Positions 10,001 to 18,578 are shown, counted from the first letter of the stretch. The stretch: 64,000 nucleotides of DNA from an uncultured Pedosphaera sp. (GCA_903918755.1 CAIXFN010000017.1:101092-165091); one strand, 5' to 3'. The notes: generated by a model from the sequence alone, not told the origin. Program-made: numbers and translations.

Positions 10001-10063
10001 ACGCTTTTCCGGTTGCGTTGGGGATGGATTAGGCAGTTGGCTCACTCGCGACGAAGAGACCAC
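7004..10063 (-). CDS. Membrane Ser/Thr protein kinase with WD40-like tail (copy 1)
   Basis: The 1,019-residue protein has a Hanks-type kinase domain at about residues 30-290. It contains the P-loop GSGAYGDVW, lysine K57 in LRALKVVW, the catalytic loop HRDIKPSNI (D163), a DIG in place of DFG (D180) and PPE as the APE-like motif. The magnesium and catalytic aspartates are present, so activity is expected. One membrane segment at about 301-320 is followed by a coiled coil (325-370) and then WD40-like beta-propeller repeats to the C terminus, presumably on the other side of the membrane. The start is GTG with GGAGG seven bases upstream, a strong ribosome binding site. It lies 56 bases downstream of copy 2 and is probably in one transcript with it. 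The kinase half differs from copy 2 at only about 20 of 305 positions, but the propeller halves differ widely. Confidence 0.9.
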   Translation of the reverse strand: MVSSSRVSQLPNPSPTQPEKRGAPAVPDHEMLHLIGSGAYGDVWLARNSIGTLRALKVVWRASFNSDRPYEREFSGMLKFEPVSRSHEGFVDILQVGQGPGYFYYVMELADNAAVPGQPYRPRTLSAEARAAGRLPAAACQRHFLMLSDALAALHHAGLIHRDIKPSNIILVGGVAKLADIGLVAAMDAERSFVGTEGFIPPEGPGSAPADIYSLGKVLYEVATGKDRMEFPSLPYDEATGRTDDDLLEINAIFTKACAAEVRDRYATALEMHAELALLQSGRSVKKFRVLEERLRWARQAGAVTGVLALLAVAGFLVAGSRARTARETSERLEKALNRATTAEQAGREQLYHALAATAVAERRSGLLGQRFASLAAIISAAAIRPGAPALRDAAITTLAVPDLRETRPWPLPEGYSRQCFNATQTERLLAATNGVIHAVREADGAELYQLGEPGERIDNLELSGGDGRWLVVWRSQRGCTFFDLKERRLVRDLPGSRAGVVSSDGHWLVENTGTGGLRLHDLVANTSRDLPCAAVITTLLAGPAGEFLVAAKDEDFVELREFATGAIRRRICLPENQRVYVCQLDPEGRTLVVTTRGGRLLIWDLEQPAAPRAMLQAHSHTIPFCQFHPDGDWCLTSSWDGTTRLVGVSEGRLFSLGRHEFGNGRFSPDGTQFVSRDASGLELHQYEVAGRAICRVLGEAQPVDGNEPGPWNAAFLADGRLLAAASYEGVRIYDTLRGRSVAHLASTNWFAVCPAGSNVLWAAGPDGLARWPLVWKGAGEVQIGAMEMVSRSFHFHVQASADGAVVAAAGLGGFSLVLDGARQTNFAHGGGIRGLTLSRDGGRMATAGVANSLRIWSTADGTVIRQIPQSANGGVAISPDGTRVLCNGPEVILRSIDTGEEFWRTALPGVGSVVVWSPDGRLACVLRDGMVPVLLNAANGEVLGRFEHPDFVPYASFVFSPSGNQLACVSTAHVIHLWNLRPLRRELAALKLDWNLPPMPELLVSPLPLRVKTAESLP

Positions 10064-10119
10064 AAATCGCCCTCCGGGACAAGCCGGCTTTTGTCGGTGT
10101 CAACCACTCCCGTCACGGT

Positions 10120-13100
10120 TCACGGAATCGCTCCCGTGAGCCGGACGACCGGGACTGAACCCCGGGTGGCGGGAGCCCCCAACGGCGGCTGGTCCCAATC
10201 CAATTTCAGCTTTGCGAGTGCGCGGCGGAGCGGTCGGAAATTCCACAAATGAATGACATGGGTGGTACTCACGCAAGCCATTTGATCACCCGCCGCGCTG
10301 AAAACCACCGAGTTATAGGGGACGTAATCCGGATGTTCAAACCGCCCCAGGATCGCTCCACTTCGCGCTTCGATCAAAGTGGGGACCATCCCATCCCGCA
10401 CCACGCAAACCAGGGAACCATCATCCGTCCAGGCGGCCGCGCCGCCCAACCCACCGCAGGAAATCCGCCAGACATCACCCTCGCCATCCACCTGCCGGAG
10501 CACAACGGCCCCGGAACCGTTGTCGAGCAGTTGGCGGCCATCCGGGCTCAGGGCGAAGCCACCCCGTTTGGAATCGGCAAATTGGCGCAACACCGTCCCG
10601 GTCGCCACGTCCCAAACGCGGGCACCATTCCGCGCATCCATGGTCGCCATCCGCGTGCCGTCACGACTCAGGGAGGTACCCCGGATGGGGCTCAAATGTG
10701 TCAGGTTGGTGCGCACGCCGCCCGCGCGGAGAAAACTAAAGTAGTTCGTGCCCGCCGCCACGACCAGCTTGCCATCCGGGTTGGCTTGGATGTCATAATA
10801 ATGGATGCCGTCCAGGAATTCCATCGGCCCGAAGGTGATTTCGTCCGTGGCCAAACCGCGCACCGGCCAGCGCGCCATCCCGTTCGGACCCGCCGCATAC
10901 AGCAAATTGTCGCCCGCCAAACAAACCGAATACCAGTTGGTGGAGGGGAGTTGCGCCACCTGCCGCCCCATGGCGGTTTCAAAAATCCGCACACTGTCAA
11001 AACTGCTCGCCGCGAGCAGGCGCCCATCCGCCATGAAGGCGGCATGCCACGGTCCCGGAAAGCTCCCCGCACCGGTCCCCGGCTCGGCCAACACGCGGCA
11101 AACCTCCCGGCTGGCGGCCTCAAAACGCCGCAAATCCGGCTCATTGGCATCCACCGCGCCAAAGCCATCGCCATCCGGTGAAAACTGGCCCATCCCGGAT
11201 TCCCGTCGCCCCACCGACAAAACCCGCCCTTCGGTCAGCCCCAGCAACCGGGTGGTGCCGTCCCATGAAGTGGTGAGGCACCAATCACTGTCCGGGTGAA
11301 TGGCACAGGAGGTGACCGCACTGCTGTGGGGCTGCAGATTTACCGGAGGGACTGTGGGATGGTCCAAATCCCAAATCAGGACCCGCCCCAGCCGGGTTCC
11401 CGCCACCAGCCAACGGCCATCCGGACTCGCCCGGCAACAATAGACTCCTTCGCCCTCCGGCAGCTTGACGGACTGCTGAACCGCACCGGTGGCAAATTCG
11501 CGGACGGCCACGGTATCCCCGTCCTTCAGCGCCGTGATCAATTTCCCTGCCCCGCCCGGATTTATAATGTTGACGGGCTCATCCGTGGGAACGTCCCAAC
11601 TGTTCGTGGAGGACAGATCATGCAACCGCAGCCGGTTCCCCGTGACCAACTCGGCCAACCAGCGGTCATCGCGCGAGACCATTCCCCAAAAACTCTGGGG
11701 CAGCTCCCGGACGATCCGCCGATTTGCCAGGTCCCACCAGGTGAAACCAATTTCCGCCCGCCGCACGCCCAACCAGCGCCCCGACCCGCTGCTCACATAA
11801 AGTCCCAAAATCTTTTCGGGCGGGGTGGGGAGTTGGAATAATAACTGGCCATCCGCCGCCCGGCGGGCGTCGATCCCGCCGTTGGTGGCGGCCAGGTAAA
11901 TCGTGGCCAAATCCGCGCTGAAGCCCTGCGCCTGGAAACCCGCCGGCAAAGGCCAATGCCCGGTTTCGCGCAAATCCGGCACGGCGAGGGCAGTGATCGC
12001 GGCATCGCGCAATTCCGGCGCTCCGGGCCGGATTTCCGCCGCGCTGATGATGGCTTTCAAACTCGCGAAACGTTGCCCCAGGAGTCCGCTCCGGCGTTCG
12101 GCCACGCCGGTGGCCGCGAGCGCCTCGTAGAGCCGGTTCTCGGCCTGCCGCTCCGCGCTGGTCGCCCGGTTCAGCGCTTGCTCCAGCCGCTGACTGTTTT
12201 CCCGCGCCAGGCGCGCGCGCGAGCCCGCCACCAGGAAGCCCCCCACGGCCAGCAGCGCCAGCACGCTCGCGACCGCCCCCGCCTGCCGCGCCCACCGCAA
12301 CCGTTCTTCCAGCACCCGGAACTTTTTCACCGACCGACCACTCTGCAGCAACGCCAGCTCCGCATGCATCTCCAGCGCCGTCGCATAGCGGTCCCGCGCG
12401 GCCGTCGCGCAGGCCTTCGTGATGATCGCGTTGATCTCCAGGAGTTCATCCTCCGTGCGCCCCGTCGCCGCATCATACGGCAGGGAGGGAAACTCCAGCC
12501 GATCCTTGCCGGTCGCCACCTCATACAGCACTTTACCCAGCGAAAAAATGTCCGCCGGTGCCGACCCTGGGCCCTCGGGCGGGATAAAGCCCTCTGTCCC
12601 CACGAAACTCCGCTCCGAATCCATCGCCGCCACCAGGCCGATATCCGCCAGTTTGGCCACCCCGCCCACCAGGATGATGTTGCTGGGCTTGATGTCCCGG
12701 TGGATCAGCCCCGCGCGGTGCAGCGCCGCCAGGGCGTCGGAGAGCATCAGGAAATGCCGCTGGCATGCCGCCGCCGGCAGTCGTCCCGCCGCCCGCGCCT
12801 CGGCGCTCAGGGTGCGCGGCCGGTAGGGCTGCCCCGGCCCGGCGGCATTGTCCGCCAACTCCATCACGTAATAGAAGTACCCCGGCCCCTGCCCGACCTG
12901 CAGGATGTCCACGAACCCCTCATGGGAACGCGACACGGGCTCGAACTTGAGCATCCCCGAGAACTCGCGTTCATAAGGGCGGTCACTGGTGAAACCCGCC
13001 CGCCAGACCACCTTCAGGGCGCGCAGCGTACCGATGCTGTTCCGCGCCAGCCACACATCCCCGTAAGCTCCCGATCCAATCAGATGGAGCACCTCATGAT

Positions 13101-13176
13101 CGGGAACCACTGGCGCGCCGCGCTTTTCAGTAGGCACCGGCGGGAAATGGGGACTTCGGCTCACCGTTGAAAACAA
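10120..13176 (-). CDS. Membrane Ser/Thr protein kinase with WD40-like tail (copy 2)
   Basis: This is the tandem paralog of the downstream kinase: 1,018 residues with the same order of kinase domain, single membrane helix, coiled coil and WD40-like propeller. GSGAYGDVW, the lysine in LRALKVVW, HRDIKPSNI, DIG and PPE are all conserved. The propeller repeats carry the SPDG-type turns of WD40-like sensors (for example RDGTRMATMDARNGARVWD). The frame opens at a TTG at 13176 without a Shine-Dalgarno match; an in-frame GTG four codons later is an alternative and aligns with a GTG codon in copy 1. It follows the PfkB gene by 64 bases in the same direction. Phosphorylation targets are unknown. Divergent propellers suggest that the two kinases sense different ligands or partners but signal through the same enzymatic head. 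Confidence 0.9.
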   Translation of the reverse strand: MFSTVSRSPHFPPVPTEKRGAPVVPDHEVLHLIGSGAYGDVWLARNSIGTLRALKVVWRAGFTSDRPYEREFSGMLKFEPVSRSHEGFVDILQVGQGPGYFYYVMELADNAAGPGQPYRPRTLSAEARAAGRLPAAACQRHFLMLSDALAALHRAGLIHRDIKPSNIILVGGVAKLADIGLVAAMDSERSFVGTEGFIPPEGPGSAPADIFSLGKVLYEVATGKDRLEFPSLPYDAATGRTEDELLEINAIITKACATAARDRYATALEMHAELALLQSGRSVKKFRVLEERLRWARQAGAVASVLALLAVGGFLVAGSRARLARENSQRLEQALNRATSAERQAENRLYEALAATGVAERRSGLLGQRFASLKAIISAAEIRPGAPELRDAAITALAVPDLRETGHWPLPAGFQAQGFSADLATIYLAATNGGIDARRAADGQLLFQLPTPPEKILGLYVSSGSGRWLGVRRAEIGFTWWDLANRRIVRELPQSFWGMVSRDDRWLAELVTGNRLRLHDLSSTNSWDVPTDEPVNIINPGGAGKLITALKDGDTVAVREFATGAVQQSVKLPEGEGVYCCRASPDGRWLVAGTRLGRVLIWDLDHPTVPPVNLQPHSSAVTSCAIHPDSDWCLTTSWDGTTRLLGLTEGRVLSVGRRESGMGQFSPDGDGFGAVDANEPDLRRFEAASREVCRVLAEPGTGAGSFPGPWHAAFMADGRLLAASSFDSVRIFETAMGRQVAQLPSTNWYSVCLAGDNLLYAAGPNGMARWPVRGLATDEITFGPMEFLDGIHYYDIQANPDGKLVVAAGTNYFSFLRAGGVRTNLTHLSPIRGTSLSRDGTRMATMDARNGARVWDVATGTVLRQFADSKRGGFALSPDGRQLLDNGSGAVVLRQVDGEGDVWRISCGGLGGAAAWTDDGSLVCVVRDGMVPTLIEARSGAILGRFEHPDYVPYNSVVFSAAGDQMACVSTTHVIHLWNFRPLRRALAKLKLDWDQPPLGAPATRGSVPVVRLTGAIP

Positions 13177-13240
13177 CCATAAATGAGCCGCGCGAACAAG
13201 CCGCGACTTCCACTAAAAGTCCCGCTGACGTTGGCCCCGC

Positions 13241-14143
13241 TTAAAAACGGGTCAAAGCCGCGAGTTCCTTGAACCGGGCATCAATCGCCGCCCGCGTGAT
13301 GCGGGAGGTGAATTTGAGGCCGAATCCTTCACAGCAAAAAGAAGCCACCACGCTGCCGTAAATCATGGCCTTGCGTAAATTGTCGTCCACCTTGCCGCTG
13401 GCGGTCGAAAGATAGCCCATCATGCCGCCCACGAAGGAGTCGCCCGCCCCCGTGGGATCGACCACCCGGTGCAGCGGGAAGGCCGGAGCCACAAACATGC
13501 CGCCGTTGCTTTGCGAGAGGATCGCCCCGTGTTCGCCCTTCTTGATGATCACGTATTTGGGCCCGAGGCGGTGGATCTTCTTCAGGGCCGCCATGACATT
13601 GTCTTCCTTCGTGAGTTGGCGGGCTTCGCTGTCATTCAGCACGAAACCATCCACGCGCTTGAGGAGTTTCAGCAAATCCGGCAGGGCAATGTTGAGCCAC
13701 AAGTCCATGGTGTCCGCCACCACAAATTTCGGCTTCCGAATCTGGTCCAACACATGCCCTTGCAGCGCCGGCGCGATATTGGCGAGCAGCACAAAAGGCG
13801 TGGTCTGGTAGGCTGCCGGCAGGTGTGGCGTGAATGTCTCGAACACCCCCAATTCCGTGGCCAGCGTCCGCCGGTTGTTCATGTTCACCTCGTATTCCCC
13901 GGACCAATGAAACGTCTTGCCCGGCGCAATTTGCAACCCGGTCAAATCCACCTTGTGCTTCTGGAAAAGCTTGAGATAACGCTTGGGAAAATCCTCCCCC
14001 ACCACGCCCACCAGGTTGACGGGGGCAAAAAAGCTGGCCGCGATCGCGGCATGACTGGCGGACCCACCGAGGAGCCGGGGATTTTCCGCCTTGGGGGTTT
14101 TGATGGAATCCAGGGCTGTTGAACCGACGATTAGTACGCTCAT
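13241..14143 (-). CDS. PfkB/ribokinase-family sugar or nucleoside kinase
   Basis: The 300-residue protein has the two hallmarks of the PfkB family: an N-terminal glycine-rich segment (LLGGSASHAAIAAS at about 25-38) that contacts the substrate, and the C-terminal anion hole and catalytic base motif DPTGAGDSFVGG at about 229-240. Length is normal for the family. It transfers phosphate from ATP to a sugar or nucleoside hydroxyl; the sequence resembles adenosine-kinase-like bacterial members, but substrate assignment is not possible by eye. It sits between the LptE-like gene and the Ser/Thr kinases in a same-strand run. Confidence 0.87.
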   Translation of the reverse strand: MSVLIVGSTALDSIKTPKAENPRLLGGSASHAAIAASFFAPVNLVGVVGEDFPKRYLKLFQKHKVDLTGLQIAPGKTFHWSGEYEVNMNNRRTLATELGVFETFTPHLPAAYQTTPFVLLANIAPALQGHVLDQIRKPKFVVADTMDLWLNIALPDLLKLLKRVDGFVLNDSEARQLTKEDNVMAALKKIHRLGPKYVIIKKGEHGAILSQSNGGMFVAPAFPLHRVVDPTGAGDSFVGGMMGYLSTASGKVDDNLRKAMIYGSVVASFCCEGFGLKFTSRITRAAIDARFKELAALTRF

Positions 14144-14227
14144 GTTAAATGCAATCTGCTTTGTTCCGACTGGTTAAATCAAAATCACTGCTCACGAAAT
14201 TCCGCGGACCGGGCAGACCCGGCGCCC

Positions 14228-14743
14228 TCACCAGCTTCCGTCCACCAGCAGTTCGGTGGCCTTGCGGGCCAGGTTTTCCGCCAGCACGGGCTGGGCCATC
14301 CGCTCGGAGCTCGTGAGGTCGGGGCCGGCGCGCAAGGTCGTGGTGGCCCGGACGGGTTTGTCCAGCAGCACCTTGCCCGTCGAGCGTTCCCGCGCGGTGA
14401 TTTGGGCCGTGGCCACGATCTCATAGTCCAGCACCGTCACCACGTCCTTCGCCCCGTAAGAAAGTTCGCTCCGGGTATAGGTTTTGATAACGCCGGTGAG
14501 AATGATGTCCCCTTCATCCGCATGGGTCTCGAGCCGGTACGTGCCATCCCGCTGCAGGGTTTTGCGGAGCGCATTCATCACCGAGTCGCTCAAACCGGGC
14601 TCCAGGGTCTGGTTGGAGAAGGGCATGATGCGCAGGCTCCGGGCCCCCGCCAACTCCCCGTTGGTCGGGCCGAGTCGGTACCCCGCGCAGCCGGACGCCA
14701 GCAGGACGACCAGGGCCAGGCAGAATGAGATCGTGGCGCGCAC
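14228..14743 (-). CDS. LptE-like outer-membrane lipoprotein
   Basis: From the GTG at 14743 the product is 171 residues and begins with an ideal lipoprotein signal: VRATISFCLALVV followed by the lipobox LASGC. The mature part has GYRLG and a repeat of small beta strands (ITARERSTGKVL) typical of LptE-family proteins, which plug the LptD translocon that inserts lipopolysaccharide. The same frame is open to an ATG at 14797, which would add a proline-rich stretch overlapping the BamD-like gene; the GTG gives a far better signal peptide and lies 7 bases after the upstream stop codon. Next to BamD this suggests an outer-membrane assembly locus. Family assignment rests on the signal, size and context more than on strongly conserved residues. 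Confidence 0.72.
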   Translation of the reverse strand: MRATISFCLALVVLLASGCAGYRLGPTNGELAGARSLRIMPFSNQTLEPGLSDSVMNALRKTLQRDGTYRLETHADEGDIILTGVIKTYTRSELSYGAKDVVTVLDYEIVATAQITARERSTGKVLLDKPVRATTTLRAGPDLTSSERMAQPVLAENLARKATELLVDGSW

Positions 14744-14750
14744 GGGAGGA

Positions 14751-15782
14751 TCAATGGGCGGCGGCGGCGGCGGCGCGACGGGCATCGGCGCTGGCAATCA
14801 ACTGGTTGAGGGTCTCAATGCGTTTCAAGGAAAGGGCGGCATACGGCGATCCCGGCGCCTGCGTCACCACTTCGTTGTAGTAAATCCGCGCGCTCTTCCA
14901 CATGTGGTCCTTCTCGTAAAACTTGGCCGTTTGGAAATTGCCGCGCGCTTGTTCCTCCTTGAGGGAGGCGATGATTTTTTCGCCCTCCTTCACCCGCGGA
15001 TCATCCGGATACGCCTGCATGAAATCCGTGAAGGTATCGATGGCCTTGCCGGAGGTGCTTTGGTCGTACTCCGCCGTGCGGGCCTGCTTGTTATAGGCTT
15101 GCGCCTCTTTGTACAACGCTTCGGCCGCAATCGCCGGACGATCCCGATACCGTTCCGCCGCCAGTTCGTAAGCCTTGGCGGCCTGGATGTACGGGTCGGT
15201 GCTGAAATAGCGCGTCTGCTTCTCCCGCGCCGCGCCGATATTCATTTGCGCCAGGGGCGCCACCTCGCTGTACGGCCCGTTCTTGATCAACTTCTCGTAC
15301 ATTGACACCGTTTTGTCCATCGACGGCCCAAACGGAATGTAACCCCAGAGTTTAATCCACTGCCCGGCCAGAAACCGGTTGGCAATCGCAAACTGGCGTT
15401 GGATCACCTCGGCGTAATTATCCACCTTGGGATATTTTTCCAAAAGTTTCTGGTATTCGGCAAATGCCTTCTCGTCCTGATGACGGGCCTCGTAGCAGCG
15501 CCCGGCCAGGTATTCCGCCTTGGGGGCGTAATCGGACAACGGCCAGTTATAGACCACCCGGCGCGCCGCCTTCAGGGCCAAACCGTATTTCTGCTTGTCA
15601 AAAGCTTCCAGGGCGACGTCCAACTGGTCCTTCGCCCGCGTCCGCTGCCAGCGCCCCTCGCCGCCCACCGGCTCGTACGTCCAACCCTCACCCGCCCGGT
15701 ACACCAGCGGGGCCGGCGAGCGGTACGGAAAGGCCAGCACGAGCACGGCCACCAACGATAGACGAATCAACCAGCGTTTCAT
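14751..15782 (-). CDS. BamD/YfiO-like outer-membrane assembly TPR protein
   Basis: The 343-residue protein has an N-terminal export signal (MKRWLIRLSLVAVLVLAF) and at least five tetratricopeptide-like helical pairs. Examples are ALEAFDKQKYGLALKAARR, AEYLAGRCYEARHQDEKAFAEY and the C-terminal ARIYYNEVVTQAPGSPYAA, as in BamD (ComL/YfiO), a component of the BAM complex that folds outer-membrane proteins. Unlike Enterobacteria BamD it has no lipobox cysteine after the signal, and it is longer (about 245 residues is usual). It may therefore be a soluble or signal-anchored relative. The ATG at 15782 is chosen because the signal peptide starts there; the frame opens ten codons earlier. The alanine-rich C terminus overlaps nothing if LptE starts at 14743. 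Confidence 0.75.
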   Translation of the reverse strand: MKRWLIRLSLVAVLVLAFPYRSPAPLVYRAGEGWTYEPVGGEGRWQRTRAKDQLDVALEAFDKQKYGLALKAARRVVYNWPLSDYAPKAEYLAGRCYEARHQDEKAFAEYQKLLEKYPKVDNYAEVIQRQFAIANRFLAGQWIKLWGYIPFGPSMDKTVSMYEKLIKNGPYSEVAPLAQMNIGAAREKQTRYFSTDPYIQAAKAYELAAERYRDRPAIAAEALYKEAQAYNKQARTAEYDQSTSGKAIDTFTDFMQAYPDDPRVKEGEKIIASLKEEQARGNFQTAKFYEKDHMWKSARIYYNEVVTQAPGSPYAALSLKRIETLNQLIASADARRAAAAAAH

Positions 15783-15822
15783 CGTGCCACCGTAGCCATG
15801 CGCTCCCGGCAAGTCAAGAACC

Positions 15823-16326
15823 TCAGCCCCGGTACACGATCATCACGCCATAGTCGTTCAACAACTTTTGGCTCGCCACGTCGATATGGCTGAAGGAGAT
15901 GGTGGTGATGCTCACCAGGTGCTGTTCCCCGATTTTCCCGAGAAACTTGGTGACCGTTTCATCAAACCGGTCATGGCCCACCTCCACGCAATCCACATGC
16001 CGGATGCATTTCACCCGCAGTTGGCGGTCCGTCTCTTTGGCCGTCACGTCCAGGGGAGACAGGGGTTTGGCAATGAGATTGTCCGAAGGTCCATCGTGGA
16101 CGGGCACCGACAAGTGCATTTTCACCTTGGCAGCGGCGGAACTCGCGATGACCGGGGCGGAAAGTGACGCCCAGCCGGTGGCCGGAGGAGCTTCACCCGC
16201 CCCGGGCGGAGTTCCGGGAATGCGGATGGTCTGGTTGCACGCCGGACATTCGATTTCCTCCCCCGCACCGGAATCATCCACTTCCAATTCCTGGCCACAT
16301 TTGGGACATTTGAAAGACAGATCCAT
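15823..16326 (-). CDS. Zinc-ribbon protein of unknown function
   Basis: The 167-residue product begins MDLSFKCPKCGQELEVDD and has a second CPAC at about residue 28, so a CxxC-x17-CxxC zinc ribbon of the GATA/DksA-like small type is clear. A low-complexity Pro/Ala linker follows. The C-terminal 85 residues (KCIRHVDCVEVGHDRFDETVTKF onward in shorter pieces) are not recognised, though their alternating pattern suggests a mixed alpha/beta domain. The frame is open further upstream to 16623, but the zinc ribbon begins at the ATG at 16326 and the upstream region overlaps a dispersed repeat, so the short form is preferred. It is the first gene of the minus-strand run leading to BamD. Confidence 0.7.
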   Translation of the reverse strand: MDLSFKCPKCGQELEVDDSGAGEEIECPACNQTIRIPGTPPGAGEAPPATGWASLSAPVIASSAAAKVKMHLSVPVHDGPSDNLIAKPLSPLDVTAKETDRQLRVKCIRHVDCVEVGHDRFDETVTKFLGKIGEQHLVSITTISFSHIDVASQKLLNDYGVMIVYRG

Positions 16327-16730
16327 AATTCGATAGATAGTTTGAGGTTGTTGAAAGGACTGCCTCGAAATTAGGTCCGCCGCCGCCTGATTGGCGAGGA
16401 AAATCGCGCGGCGGACTACCCCTTCCCCAGCGCCCAGGGCGCGCCCCAGCCCAGCCGGGGGCAAAGCGTTCCGCGCTGCGCCCCAGGAACCCGGCCCCTC
16501 CAGCATTCTCCAGCAAAAGTGCGCAACAATCAAAAAGCCAACCTGCCACCTCCCGGACTCCCGACAAAAAGGGGGCCGAAAGTATGCGTTCTCCCGCCGG
16601 ACGCAAAACAACGCGAGGATCACCTGGCGGTAATCCTCGCGCCGGGGCTGGGTTATGCGCCCTTTTCCAATCTGATTAAATCAAGGAATTATGAAACCAT
16701 AGCTTTTTTGTTGCGCTACTGGTCTTCGCT
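16327..16730. other. Intergenic region holding dispersed repeat copy A
   Basis: About 400 bases between the zinc-ribbon gene and the Ig-domain protein. The middle (about 16420-16522) is a copy of the dispersed repeat described separately; open frames through it are products of its GC-rich sequence. The AT-richer part near 16660-16720 may include the 3' untranslated end of the Ig-domain gene. No terminator with a T-tract is seen. Confidence 0.5.
16420..16522 (+). repeat. Dispersed ~110-bp repeat, copy A
   Basis: The segment starts ccccttccccagcgcccagg and ends near aaaagtgcg. It aligns along its whole length with 21286-21398 and 22690-22802: a cagcgcc(a)-ggcgcgcccca block, a ccagc-ggggg-caaagcg-tcccgcg block, an aggaacccgg block and an acattct-gctgaaa-gcg block. 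It lies between genes and has no coding potential. It is a degenerate copy relative to C. Confidence 0.65.
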
Positions 16731-18578
16731 TCAATTGATCTCGATTTTGCTGGCCAGTACAATGGCAGTGGTTTTATCGCGCAGGCCCTTCCATTCGGCC
16801 TGATCTCCGACATAGATCGCTTTGGCGTGGTCATCGATGTTCAGGATCGTGGTCGGGCCAAACTTGATAATCTTGTTCCCCACCCGGATGTAGTCCGCTC
16901 CGACCTCGGTGACCCGCCCCTGGCCTTCATCCTTGACCGTGAAATTCGCGACCGGCGCCGGGTTGATGAGAAGGGTGAGCGTGACGACGACCGCCGTACC
17001 CACGCTATCGGTGGCGGTCAAGGACACCGGGTAGCTCCCGGAAATGGCGGGAGTGCCGGAAATGGCATTGCCGGACAATTGCAAACCGGCCGGCAGGCCG
17101 GTGGCGCCAAAGACGATGGTGCCATAGCCGCCATTTGCCGTCAGGTTCGCGGAATAAGGTGTGCCCACCTGACCAGTCGTCAGAACCGGTGAGAACTGGA
17201 TCATGCTATCAACAACGGTAAGGGTCAGCACGTTGGTTTGGCTGACGCCGCGGACATCCGTGGCGATGATGGTCAAGGCGTCCACGCCCAGAGCGGTGGG
17301 AGTCCCCAGGATGTTCGTGCCATCGAAGCTCAAACCGGCCGACAGGCCGGAGACGGTCAGGCTTAAGGGGGCCAACCCGCCGGTGGCCGTAATTGCGGCA
17401 GAGTAAAGCACGCCGAGACTGGCGTTGGCGAGTGTGGTTGGGCTGATGACGATCGGGCCGGGAGCCGGCTTAACCACCATCGTAATCGCTTGGCAGGCGC
17501 CAATCGCGTCGAGGGTGCCCGTATAATCTACAATCTCGCCCAGGGCGAAACCCGTGGTGCCGCCGGTAAAAGTGGTTCCGGCTGGAGTCGGAGTGTAGAA
17601 GACGTGGTCCCAGGGATTCAGCCCGCCGTTAACCACGATGAAATTACGACCCACCGAGGTAATGGTGGTGTTGGTGGCCGAGAAAGACTGACCCGTGATG
17701 TTGATGGTGGCTTGCACAGTCTGGACCGCACCGACGCCATCCGCCGCAGTGAGCGTGGCGGTGAAGCTCCCGGGAACGGTGGGTGTGCCCGCGATGGTAT
17801 CACCCGTCAGGGTCAGGCCGGTGGGCAACCCGCTGGCGGAGTAGCTGATCGACCCGGCCCCGCCCGCGGCGGCGATCACGGAGGAATAGGGCACCCCGAC
17901 CGTGCCGCTGTTCGCGGGAAGCGTGGTGAAGGCCAGGGCAGTGCCATCCGCAACAAATGTCTGGAACACCAGATCAAAAGTCGTCGGGTAAGTTCCCGAG
18001 GGGTCGTTGAGCCCCATGACTCCACCGGCGTAGGGATTGTTGGCGCCAATCGCGACGCCGTAAGGATCCGGCAGCGTCAAACGATCGGGGGTCAATTCGA
18101 AGGTGTATTGCTGCCCGGCCGTCACCGCCACATTCACGGTCCAGGCATTCCAGGTGACCGGGGTCTGGGTAATCCCAACCACCGGCACCGTCAGCGTTTG
18201 CAGCACCAACCCCTTGGTCCCGACCCCCGAGTAAATGCGGAGGGTGCCCTGGCCGGACATATTGTTGAAGAAGCCCATGTCAATCTCCACCAGGGTGCCG
18301 GTGCGCCCGGCGGTGAATGATTGCCAGACGGTATAGCCCGGCAGGGTCCGGGCACTGGTGCCACCATTGTAAACCAGTTGTTGCTGATCCAGCACGGTGG
18401 CCGCGTTGGCACTGTTGCCCGGCAGGAGCAGCGCGAGCAAGGCCAGCAATCCGGCGAGCCGGCTGCTGGTGGAGCGCAGGAGGGAAATCATCCTCCGGGC
18501 TTGCTTGGGCGGGGTGGTCAAGGCCGACGTTCCTCCAATTGCGCAGGTTTTGCATCCTTCACTCAGTGTTTTCATCAT
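16731..18578 (-). CDS. Secreted protein with three putative Ig (He_PIG) domains
   Basis: The 615-residue protein carries a signal sequence (LAGLLALLALLLPGNSANA) preceded by a long basic n-region. The N-terminal 170 residues form a beta-rich domain. Three putative Ig domains with the GLPTGLTLTGDTIAGTP type signature follow at about 210-295, 370-455 and 455-545. A short C-terminal domain starts around NFTVKDEGQGRVTEVGADY. Such He_PIG repeats occur in secreted and surface proteins and serve as spacers or carbohydrate or protein-binding modules. The annotated start is the ATG at 18578; an ATG at 18491 (MISLLRSTSSR) gives a more normal signal peptide, but its GGAGG abuts the ATG. No VPDSG or PEP-CTERM sorting tail is present. 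Function is unknown. Confidence 0.72.
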   Translation of the reverse strand: MMKTLSEGCKTCAIGGTSALTTPPKQARRMISLLRSTSSRLAGLLALLALLLPGNSANAATVLDQQQLVYNGGTSARTLPGYTVWQSFTAGRTGTLVEIDMGFFNNMSGQGTLRIYSGVGTKGLVLQTLTVPVVGITQTPVTWNAWTVNVAVTAGQQYTFELTPDRLTLPDPYGVAIGANNPYAGGVMGLNDPSGTYPTTFDLVFQTFVADGTALAFTTLPANSGTVGVPYSSVIAAAGGAGSISYSASGLPTGLTLTGDTIAGTPTVPGSFTATLTAADGVGAVQTVQATINITGQSFSATNTTITSVGRNFIVVNGGLNPWDHVFYTPTPAGTTFTGGTTGFALGEIVDYTGTLDAIGACQAITMVVKPAPGPIVISPTTLANASLGVLYSAAITATGGLAPLSLTVSGLSAGLSFDGTNILGTPTALGVDALTIIATDVRGVSQTNVLTLTVVDSMIQFSPVLTTGQVGTPYSANLTANGGYGTIVFGATGLPAGLQLSGNAISGTPAISGSYPVSLTATDSVGTAVVVTLTLLINPAPVANFTVKDEGQGRVTEVGADYIRVGNKIIKFGPTTILNIDDHAKAIYVGDQAEWKGLRDKTTAIVLASKIEIN

